This document shows, one piece after another, positions 1-7,787 of a stretch of 64,000 bases of DNA; position 1 is the first letter of the stretch; every line of letters starts with the position of its first letter. A model generated the notes under the pieces. That model worked only from the letters and a program-made list of their open reading frames with translations. It searched no databases and was not told where the DNA came from. The position numbers and the translations under genes are program-made. The stretch covers positions 248,001 to 312,000 of the forward strand of contig NZ_BSFQ01000001.1 of NCBI RefSeq assembly GCF_027922425.1, written 5' to 3'. The DNA is from Pseudonocardia halophobica. Its GTDB lineage: Bacteria; Actinomycetota; Actinomycetes; Mycobacteriales; Pseudonocardiaceae.

Positions 1-683
1 CGGACGGCGTCGCCCGGCAGCCGTACCTCGTCGCGAAGGTGACCACCAGCGACGGCCGGGTCATCTACGACCACGGCGCCGGCTCCTCCGCCGGGACCCA
101 GGCCTTCAGCCAGCAGGTCGCGCGCAACGTCACGGAGTCGATGACGGACGTGGCGAGCTCGTCGCGGATCGGGCTGCGGGACGGCCGCCCGGTCGCCGCC
201 AAGACCGGCACCGTGCAGAGCAGCATCGAGGGCCAGAACAACGACGCCTGGACCGTCGGCTACACCCCGCAGATCGCCACCGCGGTGTGGGTCGGCACCG
301 ACGACAACTCGCCGATCAAGAACTCGGCCGGCCGGCCGGTCTACGGGCGCATGCTGCCCGGCTCGATCTGGCAGCAGTACATGTCCGACGCGCTGCGCGG
401 GACGGACGTCGAGCCGTGGTCCAAGTTCACGCCGATCGGGCAGGCCCCGGTCTCCGACTACGCCGGCCAGTCCCCCGCGCCCACGCGGTCCGCCGGCTCG
501 AACGACGACGGCGAGGACGGCCAGCAGCCGCGCAACCGCGACAGCGGGGACAACGGCGACAGCGGGAACAGCGGCAACGGCAACTCCGGCCGCGGCAACA
601 ACGGCAACGGCAACGGGAACGGCGGCGACTCCGGGGACAGCGGCGACTCCGGGGACAGCGGCGACAGCGGCGGCGACGGCTAG
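1..683 (+). CDS. ponA: Class A penicillin-binding protein (transglycosylase/transpeptidase), C-terminal part
   Basis: Only the C-terminal end of the gene lies in the window; the frame is open to the left edge. The fragment carries the transpeptidase KTGT box (bases 201-212), the third conserved motif of the penicillin-binding fold, followed by the usual segment ending WQQYMSDAL. The protein crosslinks peptidoglycan outside the membrane. After the domain comes a low-complexity tail of Ser, Gly, Asn and Asp in short repeats, common in actinobacterial PonA and probably a flexible wall-spanning region. The stop is directly followed by the GTG of the next gene, so the two are probably co-transcribed. 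Position next to a GT87 protein and upstream of rpsF matches mycobacterial ponA1 synteny, which supports the symbol. SxxK and SxN motifs are outside the window. Confidence 0.9.
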   Translation, partial: DGVARQPYLVAKVTTSDGRVIYDHGAGSSAGTQAFSQQVARNVTESMTDVASSSRIGLRDGRPVAAKTGTVQSSIEGQNNDAWTVGYTPQIATAVWVGTDDNSPIKNSAGRPVYGRMLPGSIWQQYMSDALRGTDVEPWSKFTPIGQAPVSDYAGQSPAPTRSAGSNDDGEDGQQPRNRDSGDNGDSGNSGNGNSGRGNNGNGNGNGGDSGDSGDSGDSGDSGGDG

Positions 684-2267
684 GTGACGCCGCGGCCGGT
701 CGCCCCCGAGGACACCCGGTCCTCCGCGGCCCGGCGGCCGACGCGCCGGCCCGAGCCGCCGCGCGGACCCGCACGGGTGATCCCGACATGGACCGAGCCG
801 CTGGTCGCCGCCGCGAGCCGGGTCGTCGGCGGGCCGCTCGGCCGGCACGCCCTCGTGGGCCGCGCCGCGTTCTGGACCCCGCTGCGGGTGGTGCTGCTGC
901 TCGCGGTGGTCACGCTCGCCCTCGGTTGGCTCGGCAAGTCGCCCTGCCTGCAGCAGTACCGCACGGACGACGGGCAGCTGGCGCTCGACTGGCAGAACAA
1001 CCGCCAGTACGTCGCCATGTGCTACTCGGACACGGTCCCGCTCTACGCCATCGAGCGGCTCGACGACCCCTCGGCGGTGCCCTACCGGGACTCGTGGACC
1101 GACTCCCCCTCGGGCGGCGTCGCGCAGACGCGGTACATGGAGTATCCGGTGCTCACCGGCTTCTACCAGTGGGCGGCGGCGCGGCTGACGGACGGGTGGC
1201 AGGCCGCGGCCGCGGTGCTCCCGCTGCCGACGGCGCTCCCGGTCGTCGTGTACTTCGACCTCGTCGCGTTCGGGCTGGCCCTCGCCTGGATCGTCGCGGT
1301 GTGGGCCGTGGTCCGGCTGCGGCCCGACCGGCCGTGGGACGGTGCGCTGGTCGCGATCTCCCCGCTCGTCGCCGTGCACGCCTTCACCAACTTCGACGCG
1401 CTCGCCGTCGCGGCGGCCTGCGCCGGGCTCCTCGCGGTCGCCCGGCGCCGGCCGGTCCTCGGCGGGGTGCTGCTCGGGCTCGGCGGTGCGGCCAAGCTCT
1501 ACCCGCTGCTCCTGCTGCTGCCGGTGCTGCTCGTCGCCGCCCGGCGCCGCGAGCTCGGCACCGCGTGGCGGACGATCGGCGCCGCCGTCGTCACGTGGCT
1601 GGCGGTGAACCTGCCGGTCGCCCTGGCCTGGCCCACGGGCTGGTGGGAGTTCTTCCGGCTCAACCGGACACGCCCCGCCGACCCCGACTCGCTCTACTAC
1701 GCGCTCTCGTACTTCACGGGCTGGAGCGGGTTCGACGGCCCGCTGCACGCCGACCAGGCGCCGAACACGCTCAACGCCGTCACCGCCGCCCTGCTCGTGA
1801 TCGCCTGCGCCGGCCTGGTCGTGCTGGCCGCCAAGGCACCCCGGCCGCCGCGGCTCGCGTCCCTGGCGTTCCTGATCGTCGCCGCGTTCCTGCTGGCCAA
1901 CAAGGTGTGGAGCCCGCAGTACTCGCTCTGGCTGGTGCCGCTGGCCGTGCTCGCGCTGCCGCGCTGGCGGCTGCTGCTCGCGTGGATGGTCGTCGACGCC
2001 CTGGTCTGGGTGCCGCGGATGTTCTTCTACGTCGGCACGGACAACAAGGGCCTGCCCCCGGACTGGTTCCTGGGCGCGGTCCTGCTCCGCGACGCCGTCG
2101 TCGTGCTGCTCTGCGTGCTCGTGGTGCGCTCGATCCTGCGGCCCTCGCGGGACCCGGTGCGCGCCGGCGACCCGGACCGCGACCCCGACTGGGCGGTGCG
2201 ACGGCGGTCACACGGACCCGCGCACCGCGTGCCGGTCAGGCAGAGTCCGGAGCATGGCACCGGGTAG
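684..2267 (+). CDS. GT87-type polytopic membrane glycosyltransferase (DUF2029)
   Basis: A protein of about 527 residues with many hydrophobic segments and the layout of the GT87/DUF2029 family, whose members transfer mannose or arabinose from polyprenyl phosphate on the outer membrane face. Landmarks shared with its paralogue at 2753-4348 are the YRDxxYSD-like N-terminal region, EYPVLTG near residue 155, an FNFDALAV-like stretch and [11 protein letters not shown] near the end. The GTG at 684 abuts the ponA stop; GTG 777 is an alternative that drops 31 Pro/Arg-rich residues. Location next to ponA recalls Rv0051 beside ponA1 in mycobacteria. Donor and acceptor are unknown; a role in lipoglycan or wall glycan synthesis is inferred. 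Confidence 0.8.
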   Translation: MTPRPVAPEDTRSSAARRPTRRPEPPRGPARVIPTWTEPLVAAASRVVGGPLGRHALVGRAAFWTPLRVVLLLAVVTLALGWLGKSPCLQQYRTDDGQLALDWQNNRQYVAMCYSDTVPLYAIERLDDPSAVPYRDSWTDSPSGGVAQTRYMEYPVLTGFYQWAAARLTDGWQAAAAVLPLPTALPVVVYFDLVAFGLALAWIVAVWAVVRLRPDRPWDGALVAISPLVAVHAFTNFDALAVAAACAGLLAVARRRPVLGGVLLGLGGAAKLYPLLLLLPVLLVAARRRELGTAWRTIGAAVVTWLAVNLPVALAWPTGWWEFFRLNRTRPADPDSLYYALSYFTGWSGFDGPLHADQAPNTLNAVTAALLVIACAGLVVLAAKAPRPPRLASLAFLIVAAFLLANKVWSPQYSLWLVPLAVLALPRWRLLLAWMVVDALVWVPRMFFYVGTDNKGLPPDWFLGAVLLRDAVVVLLCVLVVRSILRPSRDPVRAGDPDRDPDWAVRRRSHGPAHRVPVRQSPEHGTG

Positions 2268-2889
2268 TGGTCGCGTCGCGGAGCTGCGCGCGGCCGTCGA
2301 GCAGCGGCTGGCGGGGTTCGAGCGGCGGGCGGTCGAGCGCCCGGACCTGAAGCGCTCCGCCGTCACGATCACGCTGGTCACCACGGGCGGCGCCGGCCTC
2401 GCCGACGGGCTCGCCTTCCTGCTCACCCGGCGGGCCGCCACCCTGCGCCGGCACGCCGGGCAGTGGGCGCTGCCCGGCGGCCGCTCCGACCCGGGCGAGA
2501 CCATCACCGAGACCGGCCGCCGCGAGCTGCTCGAGGAGATCGGGCTCGCGTTGGGCGAGGACGCCGTGCTCGGGCTGCTCGACGACTACCCCACCCGCTC
2601 CGGGTACGTGATCACGCCGGTCGTGCTCTGGGGCGGCGAGGTCGGCGAGCTCACCCCGAACCCCGACGAGGTCGGCGAGCTCCACCGGATCCCGCTGGCC
2701 GACATCGACGTGGAGCCGCGCTTCCTGACCATCCCGGAGTCCGAGGCGCCGGTCATCCAGGTGCCGCTGTTCGACCGGTTCGTGCACGCGCCGACGGGGG
2801 CGGTGCTGTACCAGGTCCGGGAGCTGCTGCTGCACGGTCGTCCGACGCGGGTGGACCACCTGGAGCAGCCGGTGTTCGCCTGGCGGTGA
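2254..2889 (+). CDS. NUDIX hydrolase, CoA-pyrophosphatase-like
   Basis: A 211-residue soluble protein with a complete Nudix box at about residues 76-98 (Gly, five residues, Glu, seven residues, then REL-LEE-IGL), which binds the metal for pyrophosphate cleavage. The preceding [21 protein letters not shown] matches the extended signature of CoA diphosphatases (NudL/UPF0035 type): basic residues, then H-G-Q, then PGG. CoA or a similar dinucleotide is therefore the likely substrate. The start overlaps the end of the GT87 gene by 14 bp, suggesting an operon. The last 137 bp overlap the 3' end of the opposing GT87 gene, so either that gene's frame runs past its real domain or the two genes truly overlap tail to tail. 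Confidence 0.85.
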   Translation: MAPGSGRVAELRAAVEQRLAGFERRAVERPDLKRSAVTITLVTTGGAGLADGLAFLLTRRAATLRRHAGQWALPGGRSDPGETITETGRRELLEEIGLALGEDAVLGLLDDYPTRSGYVITPVVLWGGEVGELTPNPDEVGELHRIPLADIDVEPRFLTIPESEAPVIQVPLFDRFVHAPTGAVLYQVRELLLHGRPTRVDHLEQPVFAWR

Positions 2890-4348
2890 GGCCGCCGGTC
2901 TCCCGGGCGTCGACCGTGCCGGGCACGCGCAGGAACAGCACGAACAGGATCGCGAGCAGGGCCGCCCTGCCCCACACGCCGAGCACCACGGACTGGGCGG
3001 CGAAGCCCGCGGCGACCCCGGCGTCGGCCCGGACGTCGAGCAGGTAGAACCAGCGGAAGATCCCGACGCCGATCAGCGCGTCCGCCGTGAGGTACGCCGC
3101 GATCCAGCCCCACCGGACGCGCAGCAGCACCAGGAACGGCAGCAGCCAGAGCGTGTACTGCGGCGAGTGCACCTTGTGCAACAGCAGGAACCCGCAGAGC
3201 ATCGCGCCGCTGACGCCGATCCACGGGTAGACCGCGCCCCGCCGCCACCGCAGCAGGCCGACCCCGGCGGCGACCACGAAGGACAGCAGCACCAGGGCCG
3301 GCGACAGCACGTCGGACGCCGGGGCGAAGAACTCGCCCAGGCCCAGGTCCGCCATCAGCGGCCGGACGCCCCAGAACCAGATCGAGTTCGTGCTGACGTC
3401 GATCGGCCGCTCCTGCTGGAACGTGAACGACGCGGCCCAGCCGGGGAAGCCGAGCACGGCGAAGGGCAGGTTCGCGGCGGCCGCCGTGAGCGCGCCCGCG
3501 AGGCACACGCGGACCGCCCCGGGGACGTCGAGGCCGGCACCGGGCGGGCGGCCCCGGGTGAGGACGTACAGCGCCAGCGGCAGCAGGAAGGCCCCGGGAT
3601 AGAGCTTCACCGCGAAGCCGAGGCCGAGCAGCACCGCGGCCACGGTCGCGCGGGTGCCGAGCGGCACCTCCCGGCGCAGCCCGTGCATCACGAACACCGC
3701 GCCGACCGCGCACGCGACGGCCGGCAGGTCCCAGTTGTGGAAGGCGTAGAGCACCAGCGGTGGGCCGAGCGCCCACAGCAGCGCCCGCCAGCGCGCGAGC
3801 CGGCCCAGCATCCAGGCGGTGACCAGGCCGAACGGGGCGAGGATGAGCGCCGAGACGAGCAGGAAGTCGGCGTCGGTCGACGCGCCGAGCGCGCCCAGCC
3901 ACATCAGCACGCCGGTGAGCACCGGGTACTCGACGGTGCCGCCCTGCAGCTGCCCGTCCGGTGTGATCGAGCCGTGGACGTACGGGAAGACGTGCTGGTC
4001 GACGTCCCGGCCCAGCCACAGCTTCTGGATGTCCGAGTAGCAGACGTCCCGGTACTGCCGGACCGTGTGGTCGGGACCCGACCGTCCCGCCGCGTCGAAC
4101 TCCGGCCCGGTGCAGCGGGCCTTGTTGGCGTAGCCCAGCAGCAGGGTCAGCCCGGTGAGCAGGACGATCAGGACCAGGCCCGCGGTGCCGAGCGGGCGTC
4201 GGATGGTGCCGTCGGGTGTGGCGGTGTCGTCTGTGGGCCGCGCGGGTGGTGTGGTGTCGTGCGGGGCGGTGGGTGGTGTCCCGGTGTCGTGCGCGGCGGG
4301 GCCGGCGGGCCGCGCGGCCGGGGAGCCCGCGGCCGCGCTCTCGCTCAC
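2753..4348 (-). CDS. Second GT87-type membrane glycosyltransferase (DUF2029)
   Basis: About 531 residues, paralogous to the protein at 684-2267 (shared TVEYPVLTGVLMWLG, HNWDLPAVA and HSPQYTLWLLPF regions), with a Pro/Thr-rich cytoplasmic N-terminus and about ten hydrophobic segments. It should act on the outer membrane face with a polyprenyl-phosphate sugar. The GTG start is chosen because GTG and the TGA of the upstream endonuclease IV gene share four bases (GTGA), a sign of translational coupling. The last roughly 45 residues are Pro/Ala-rich and run into the opposing NUDIX gene, so the functional domain probably ends near base 2880. Two GT87 genes facing each other around a repair gene is an unusual pairing. 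Confidence 0.78.
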   Translation of the reverse strand: MSESAAAGSPAARPAGPAAHDTGTPPTAPHDTTPPARPTDDTATPDGTIRRPLGTAGLVLIVLLTGLTLLLGYANKARCTGPEFDAAGRSGPDHTVRQYRDVCYSDIQKLWLGRDVDQHVFPYVHGSITPDGQLQGGTVEYPVLTGVLMWLGALGASTDADFLLVSALILAPFGLVTAWMLGRLARWRALLWALGPPLVLYAFHNWDLPAVACAVGAVFVMHGLRREVPLGTRATVAAVLLGLGFAVKLYPGAFLLPLALYVLTRGRPPGAGLDVPGAVRVCLAGALTAAAANLPFAVLGFPGWAASFTFQQERPIDVSTNSIWFWGVRPLMADLGLGEFFAPASDVLSPALVLLSFVVAAGVGLLRWRRGAVYPWIGVSGAMLCGFLLLHKVHSPQYTLWLLPFLVLLRVRWGWIAAYLTADALIGVGIFRWFYLLDVRADAGVAAGFAAQSVVLGVWGRAALLAILFVLFLRVPGTVDARETGGLTARRTPAAPGGPPASDDRAAAAPGPGTAPPPSARARTGRTAAPG

Positions 4349-5115
4349 CGTCCGAGCTTCTCGCGCAGGAACGCGATGTCCGCCGCCTGGCCCTCGGCGG
4401 GGGTCTCCACGACGACCGGGGCGCCCGCCGCGGCGCACACCGCGGCCAGGACCGCGGGCTCGATGGTCCCGGAGTCGACGTTGGCGTGCCGGTCGCGGGC
4501 GGAGTCGAACTCGTCCCGCGAGTTGTTCAGGTGCACCAGGTCGATCCGGCCGGTGATGGCCTTCGCCCGGTCCACGACGTCGACCAGGTCCTCGCCGGCG
4601 GCGAAGGCGTGGCAGGTGTCGAGGCAGAAGCCGACGCCGAACTCGCCCACCGCGTCCCACAGCCGGGCCAGCGCGTCGAACTTGCGGGCCATCGCGTTGT
4701 CGCCGCCCGCGGTGTTCTCGATGAACACCGGCACCGCGAAGCCGCCCTCGTCCTGCTGGCGCTCCACGAACTTGCGCCAGTTGTCGACGCCGACGGCCGG
4801 GTCCTCGTCCTTCGTGACGTGCCCGCCGTGCACCACCAGCCCGATCGCGCCGACCGCCTTCGCGGCCTCCGCGTGCTGGACCACGAGCTTCCGGGAGGGG
4901 ATGCGGATGCGGTTGTTCGGCGAGGCCACGTTCACGACGTACGGCGAGTGGACCACCGTGGCGACCTCCGCGGCCGCGAGGGCCTCGGCGTGCGGGTGCG
5001 GCTGCGGCTTCTTCCACCCCTGCGGGTCGGCGAGGAAGAACTGGACGATCTCCGCCCCCCGCTCGGCCGCCGCGGCGAGGGGGTCGTCGTCGCGGACGTG
5101 GGCACCGATGAGCAT
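4345..5115 (-). CDS. nfo: Endonuclease IV (AP endonuclease)
   Basis: A 256-residue TIM-barrel protein of the xylose-isomerase-like AP endonuclease family, which cleaves DNA 5' of abasic sites during base-excision repair. The start at MLIGAHV gives the family's usual N-terminal strand. Metal ligands expected for the trinuclear zinc site are visible in order: H in VHSPY, H in VVHGGH, E in VFIENTAGG, D and H in CLDTCHAF, H in DLVHLNNSRDE and the terminal E in VVVETP. Length fits the short actinobacterial form. It overlaps the following GT87 gene by 4 bp. It is divergent from rpsF across a 370-bp spacer. Confidence 0.9.
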   Translation of the reverse strand: MLIGAHVRDDDPLAAAAERGAEIVQFFLADPQGWKKPQPHPHAEALAAAEVATVVHSPYVVNVASPNNRIRIPSRKLVVQHAEAAKAVGAIGLVVHGGHVTKDEDPAVGVDNWRKFVERQQDEGGFAVPVFIENTAGGDNAMARKFDALARLWDAVGEFGVGFCLDTCHAFAAGEDLVDVVDRAKAITGRIDLVHLNNSRDEFDSARDRHANVDSGTIEPAVLAAVCAAAGAPVVVETPAEGQAADIAFLREKLGR

Positions 5116-5485
5116 GCCGACGAGGGTAGTGACCCCCACCGACAGTCCCGCACTCCCGCAGTCCGGCGAGCGTGCGTCGCCCGACGAGGCGCGGATCCGT
5201 CGGCGGCTCCCGGCACCCCCACCCGCGCCCACCGCGGTTCCCGGTGCCGGATCACACCGGATCCTCCACACCCGGGAAGGATCGCGGGGGCGGGGCCGGA
5301 GCGGCGGAAACGCGCTGGTAACCTCGTGTGCAACCGCTCCGACCGGTGGCCACCCGGGCCGCCGCGACGAGCCGGACCGCGGACCCCGTGTCCCGCGGCC
5401 GGCCCGATTCTGTCGGTGCGGGGTGAGAACCTCCTGCCGCGGAAGCGCCGCGGCCGTTCCAGTCCACAGGAGGTGAGTGGTTCTC
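5116..5485 (+). promoter_or_regulatory. Intergenic region and rpsF leader
   Basis: A divergent spacer of 370 bp. A TAACCT hexamer at 5319-5324 could be a -10 element for the ribosomal operon. Near the 3' end a GC hairpin (CCGCGG at 5437-5442 and 5448-5453, loop AAGCG) lies before a strong Shine-Dalgarno AGGAGGTG at 5468-5475, ten bases from the ATG at 5486. Autoregulation of rpsF operons through an S6:S18-binding leader hairpin is known; assigning this hairpin to it is a guess. Nothing coding is convincing here. Confidence 0.4.
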
Positions 5486-5824
5486 ATGCGTCACTACGAG
5501 CTCATGGTCATTCTCGACCCGAGCCTGGACGAGCGCACGGTGCAGCCGTCGCTGGAGACCTTCCTGAACGTCGTCCGCTCCGACGGCGGTTCGGTGGAGA
5601 AGGTCGAGGTCTGGGGCAAGCGTCGCCTCGCCTACGAGATCGCCAAGAACGCCGAGGGCATCTACGCGGTGCTCGAGGTGCAGGCGGAGCCGGCCACCGT
5701 GGCCGAGCTCGACCGCCAGCTGGGTCTCAACGAGTCCGTCCTGCGCACCAAGGTGCTGCGCAAGGAGCCCAAGAAGGCCGCGAAGGCCGCCCCCGCGCGC
5801 ACGCCCGCCCCCGCCGCGAGCTGA
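5486..5824 (+). CDS. rpsF: 30S ribosomal protein S6
   Basis: A 112-residue protein starting [16 protein letters not shown], the standard S6 opening, with the [11 protein letters not shown] core that packs against S18 in the 30S platform. The ATG at 5486 is preferred to the in-frame GTG at 5477 because AGGAGGTG ends ten bases before it and overlaps the GTG. The Lys/Ala/Pro-rich tail after KVLRKEPKK is typical of actinobacteria. First gene of rpsF-ssb-rpsR-rplI; ssb starts 10 bp downstream. Expression of the operon is expected to be growth-coupled. Confidence 0.97.
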   Translation: MRHYELMVILDPSLDERTVQPSLETFLNVVRSDGGSVEKVEVWGKRRLAYEIAKNAEGIYAVLEVQAEPATVAELDRQLGLNESVLRTKVLRKEPKKAAKAAPARTPAPAAS

Positions 5825-5834
5825 GGAGGCCCCC

Positions 5835-6353
5835 ATGGCCGGCGAGACTGTGATCACCGTGGTCGGCAACCTCACCGCCGACCCGGAGCTGCGGTTCACC
5901 CCCTCCGGGGCGGCCGTCGCCAACTTCACGGTGGCGTCCACGCCGCGCACCTTCGACCGCCAGTCCGGCGAGTGGAAGGACGGCGAGGCGCTGTTCCTGC
6001 GCTGCAACATCTGGCGCCAGGCCGCGGAGAACGTCGCGGAGACACTCACCCGCGGTGCGCGCGTCATCGTGCAGGGCCGGCTGCGGCAGCGGTCGTTCGA
6101 GACCCGCGAGGGTGAGAAGCGCACCGTCATCGAGATGGAGGTCGACGAGGTCGGCCCCTCGCTGCGGTACGCCACGGCCAAGGTCAACAAGGTCAGCCGC
6201 GGCGGTGGCAGCGGCGGCTTCGGCGGCGGCGGTGGCGGCGGCGGTTTCGGTGGCGGCGGCGGCCAGGGTGGCGGCGGCGGCTACGACGACCCGTGGGGTT
6301 CCGCCCCGCCGGCCGGCAGTGGCCCCGCCGCGGACGACGAGCCCCCCTTCTGA
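5835..6353 (+). CDS. ssb: Single-stranded DNA-binding protein
   Basis: A 172-residue SSB with one N-terminal OB fold (about residues 5-110: [16 protein letters not shown] through [16 protein letters not shown]), a long Gly-rich linker and the acidic C-terminal tip DDEPPF that recruits replication and repair proteins. It coats single-stranded DNA as a tetramer. GAGGAGG lies just before the ATG. Placement between rpsF and rpsR is the conserved arrangement. The linker is almost pure glycine from about residue 123 to 150, encoded by GGC/GGT-rich DNA prone to slippage. Confidence 0.97.
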   Translation: MAGETVITVVGNLTADPELRFTPSGAAVANFTVASTPRTFDRQSGEWKDGEALFLRCNIWRQAAENVAETLTRGARVIVQGRLRQRSFETREGEKRTVIEMEVDEVGPSLRYATAKVNKVSRGGGSGGFGGGGGGGGFGGGGGQGGGGGYDDPWGSAPPAGSGPAADDEPPF

Positions 6354-6409
6354 CCTCGATCCACACCCCTGCGTGAGCGCGGGGACCAGTACATCCAGGA
6401 GCACCAGCA

Positions 6410-6646
6410 ATGCCCAAGCCCGTCCTGCGCAAGCCGAAGAAGAAGGTCTGCGCGTTCTGCAAGGACAAGGCCCAGGAGATCGACTACAAGGACACCGGCC
6501 TGCTGCGGAAGTTCATCTCCGACCGCGGCAAGATCCGGGCCCGCCGCGTGACCGGCAACTGCCGGCAGCACCAGCGGGACGTCGCCGTCGCGGTGAAGAA
6601 CAGCCGCGAGGTCGCCCTCCTGCCGTACACCTCGACCGCTCGTTGA
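6410..6646 (+). CDS. rpsR: 30S ribosomal protein S18, zinc-ribbon (C+) form
   Basis: A 78-residue S18, partner of S6 on the 30S platform. Cys14-x-x-Cys17 and Cys51-x-x-His54 form an intact metal-binding set, so this is the zinc-containing C+ paralogue. Actinobacteria often also carry a zinc-independent C- copy under Zur control elsewhere; none is in this window. A 56-bp spacer separates it from ssb, and rplI follows after 20 bp. The Lys-rich start [11 protein letters not shown] is typical. Confidence 0.97.
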   Translation: MPKPVLRKPKKKVCAFCKDKAQEIDYKDTGLLRKFISDRGKIRARRVTGNCRQHQRDVAVAVKNSREVALLPYTSTAR

Positions 6647-6666
6647 CCTGAGGAAGGAGTAGCACC

Positions 6667-7116
6667 GTGAAGCTCATCCTCACGGCCGACGTGCCGAACC
6701 TGGGCGCGCCCGGCGACATCGTCGAGGTCAAGGACGGCTACGGCCGCAACTACCTGCTCCCGCGCCAGTTCGCGATCGTCGCGACCCGGGGCGCCGAGAA
6801 GCAGGTCGAGCAGATCCGCCGCGCCCAGAAGGCCCGGCAGATCCGCGACCTGGGCCACGCCCAGGAGGTCGCCGGCTCGCTCAAGGAGCTGTCGGTCACC
6901 GTCAAGGCCAAGGCCGCGGGCGACTCCGGTCGGCTGTTCGGCTCGGTCACCTCGGCCCAGATCGTCGACGCCGTGCGCGCCGCCGGCGGCCCGGCCCTCG
7001 ACCGGCACGCGGTCGAGATCGGCGAGCAGATCAAGTCGGTCGGCACCCACCCGGTGAAGGTCCGCCTGCACCCGGAGGTCACGGCCGACCTGCAGGTGGC
7101 GGTCGTCGCCGCCTGA
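6667..7116 (+). CDS. rplI: 50S ribosomal protein L9
   Basis: A 149-residue protein with the L9 N-terminal RNA-binding domain (KLILTADVPNLGAPGDIVEV, then the signature region GYGRNYLLPRQFA), the long connecting helix rich in Lys, Arg and Glu (residues about 45-75) and the C-terminal domain ending VRLHPEVTADLQVAVV. It binds 23S rRNA at the base of the L1 stalk. GAGGAAGGAG precedes the GTG start. Last gene of the operon, followed by a hairpin terminator. Confidence 0.97.
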   Translation: MKLILTADVPNLGAPGDIVEVKDGYGRNYLLPRQFAIVATRGAEKQVEQIRRAQKARQIRDLGHAQEVAGSLKELSVTVKAKAAGDSGRLFGSVTSAQIVDAVRAAGGPALDRHAVEIGEQIKSVGTHPVKVRLHPEVTADLQVAVVAA

Positions 7117-7156
7117 CATCCGGCATCGGCGGACCCCGGTCCGTCACGCTCCGTCA

Positions 7157-7198
7157 CGAGGGCGGGATCGCGGTCGAGTCGACCGGGTCCCGCCCTCG
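7157..7198 (+). terminator. Terminator of the rpsF-rplI operon
   Basis: An 11-bp perfect stem (CGAGGGCGGGA at 7157-7167 pairing with 7188-7198) with a 20-nt loop, 40 bases after the rplI stop. There is no U run, as is usual for GC-rich actinomycetes. Confidence 0.65.
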
Positions 7199-7419
7199 CG
7201 GCGTTCTCGGGCCGCGGATCGCGCTCGGTGTCGATCGCGGAAGGGGGCTCCGGGACTGCTCGCGGCGAGCGGCGGCACACCGACCGTCCGGCGCGTGGGA
7301 ACGACACGCAGAGGTTGCGCCCGCGTCGCTCGGTGACATCCCGGATGCGCCGGGTGGACGCGCGCCGGAGGGTCCCGACACGCCCGTCACGGGACGCGCC
7401 GGGCCGATCGGAAAGAAAG

Positions 7420-7561
7420 TTGTCCACACCGGTCACCCTACGTCTGAACTGCGGAAAGACGCACTGAGCAGGGGTTGTCCCCACGGTGTCCACAGCTCGG
7501 TGGGGAGGGCCGCCTGCCCTGTCCCCGATCCGTCCCCACGCCCTCCCCAGGGTTGTCCACA
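7420..7561. promoter_or_regulatory. Cluster of DnaA-box-like 9-mers upstream of dnaB
   Basis: Two exact copies of the actinobacterial DnaA box TTGTCCACA (7420-7428 and 7553-7561) and two one-mismatch copies (TTGTCCCCA 7475-7483, GTGTCCACA 7486-7494) lie in 142 bp, all in the same orientation. This is in the long spacer between rplI and dnaB, not between dnaA and dnaN, so it is probably not oriC itself. DnaA-dependent control of dnaB or DnaA titration near the origin are plausible roles, both inferred. Confidence 0.55.
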
Positions 7562-7732
7562 CGCCGGTTTGGGCCCTGGCGCGGACTGGCCTAGCGTCAC
7601 GTGCCCGGGCCGCGTGGACGATCGCCGTCCGCCCCGCAGACCGTTCGTCGCACGCCACCCGAGGGCGTGACCCCGGACGGGTCCGGGTCGGGGTGGGGCG
7701 TTCGCCGCGCGGCCGGGAGAACCGGCTGCGGA

Positions 7733-7748
7733 TCGAACTCATGTTCGA
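7733..7748. promoter_or_regulatory. LexA (SOS) box upstream of dnaB
   Basis: TCGAACTCATGTTCGA is a full match to the actinobacterial SOS box TCGAAC-N4-GTTCGA and is a perfect inverted repeat apart from the central four bases. It lies 40 bp before the preferred dnaB start, where a bound LexA would block transcription or translation initiation. Confidence 0.75.
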
Positions 7749-7787
7749 TACCATGAGGCCACGTGGTGACAGGGGGTGACGTCGGGC

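Noticed and set aside
287..2350. Long open frame over ponA and the GT87 gene
   Set aside because: Arg/Ala/Gly-rich antisense-like composition with no motif; a shadow of the two real genes in another frame.
5477..5485. GTG 5477 as rpsF start
   Set aside because: It overlaps the Shine-Dalgarno of the ATG at 5486 and adds residues not found in S6.
7400..7570. DnaA-box cluster as the chromosomal origin
   Set aside because: No dnaA or dnaN beside it and no AT-rich unwinding stretch; oriC should lie outside this window.
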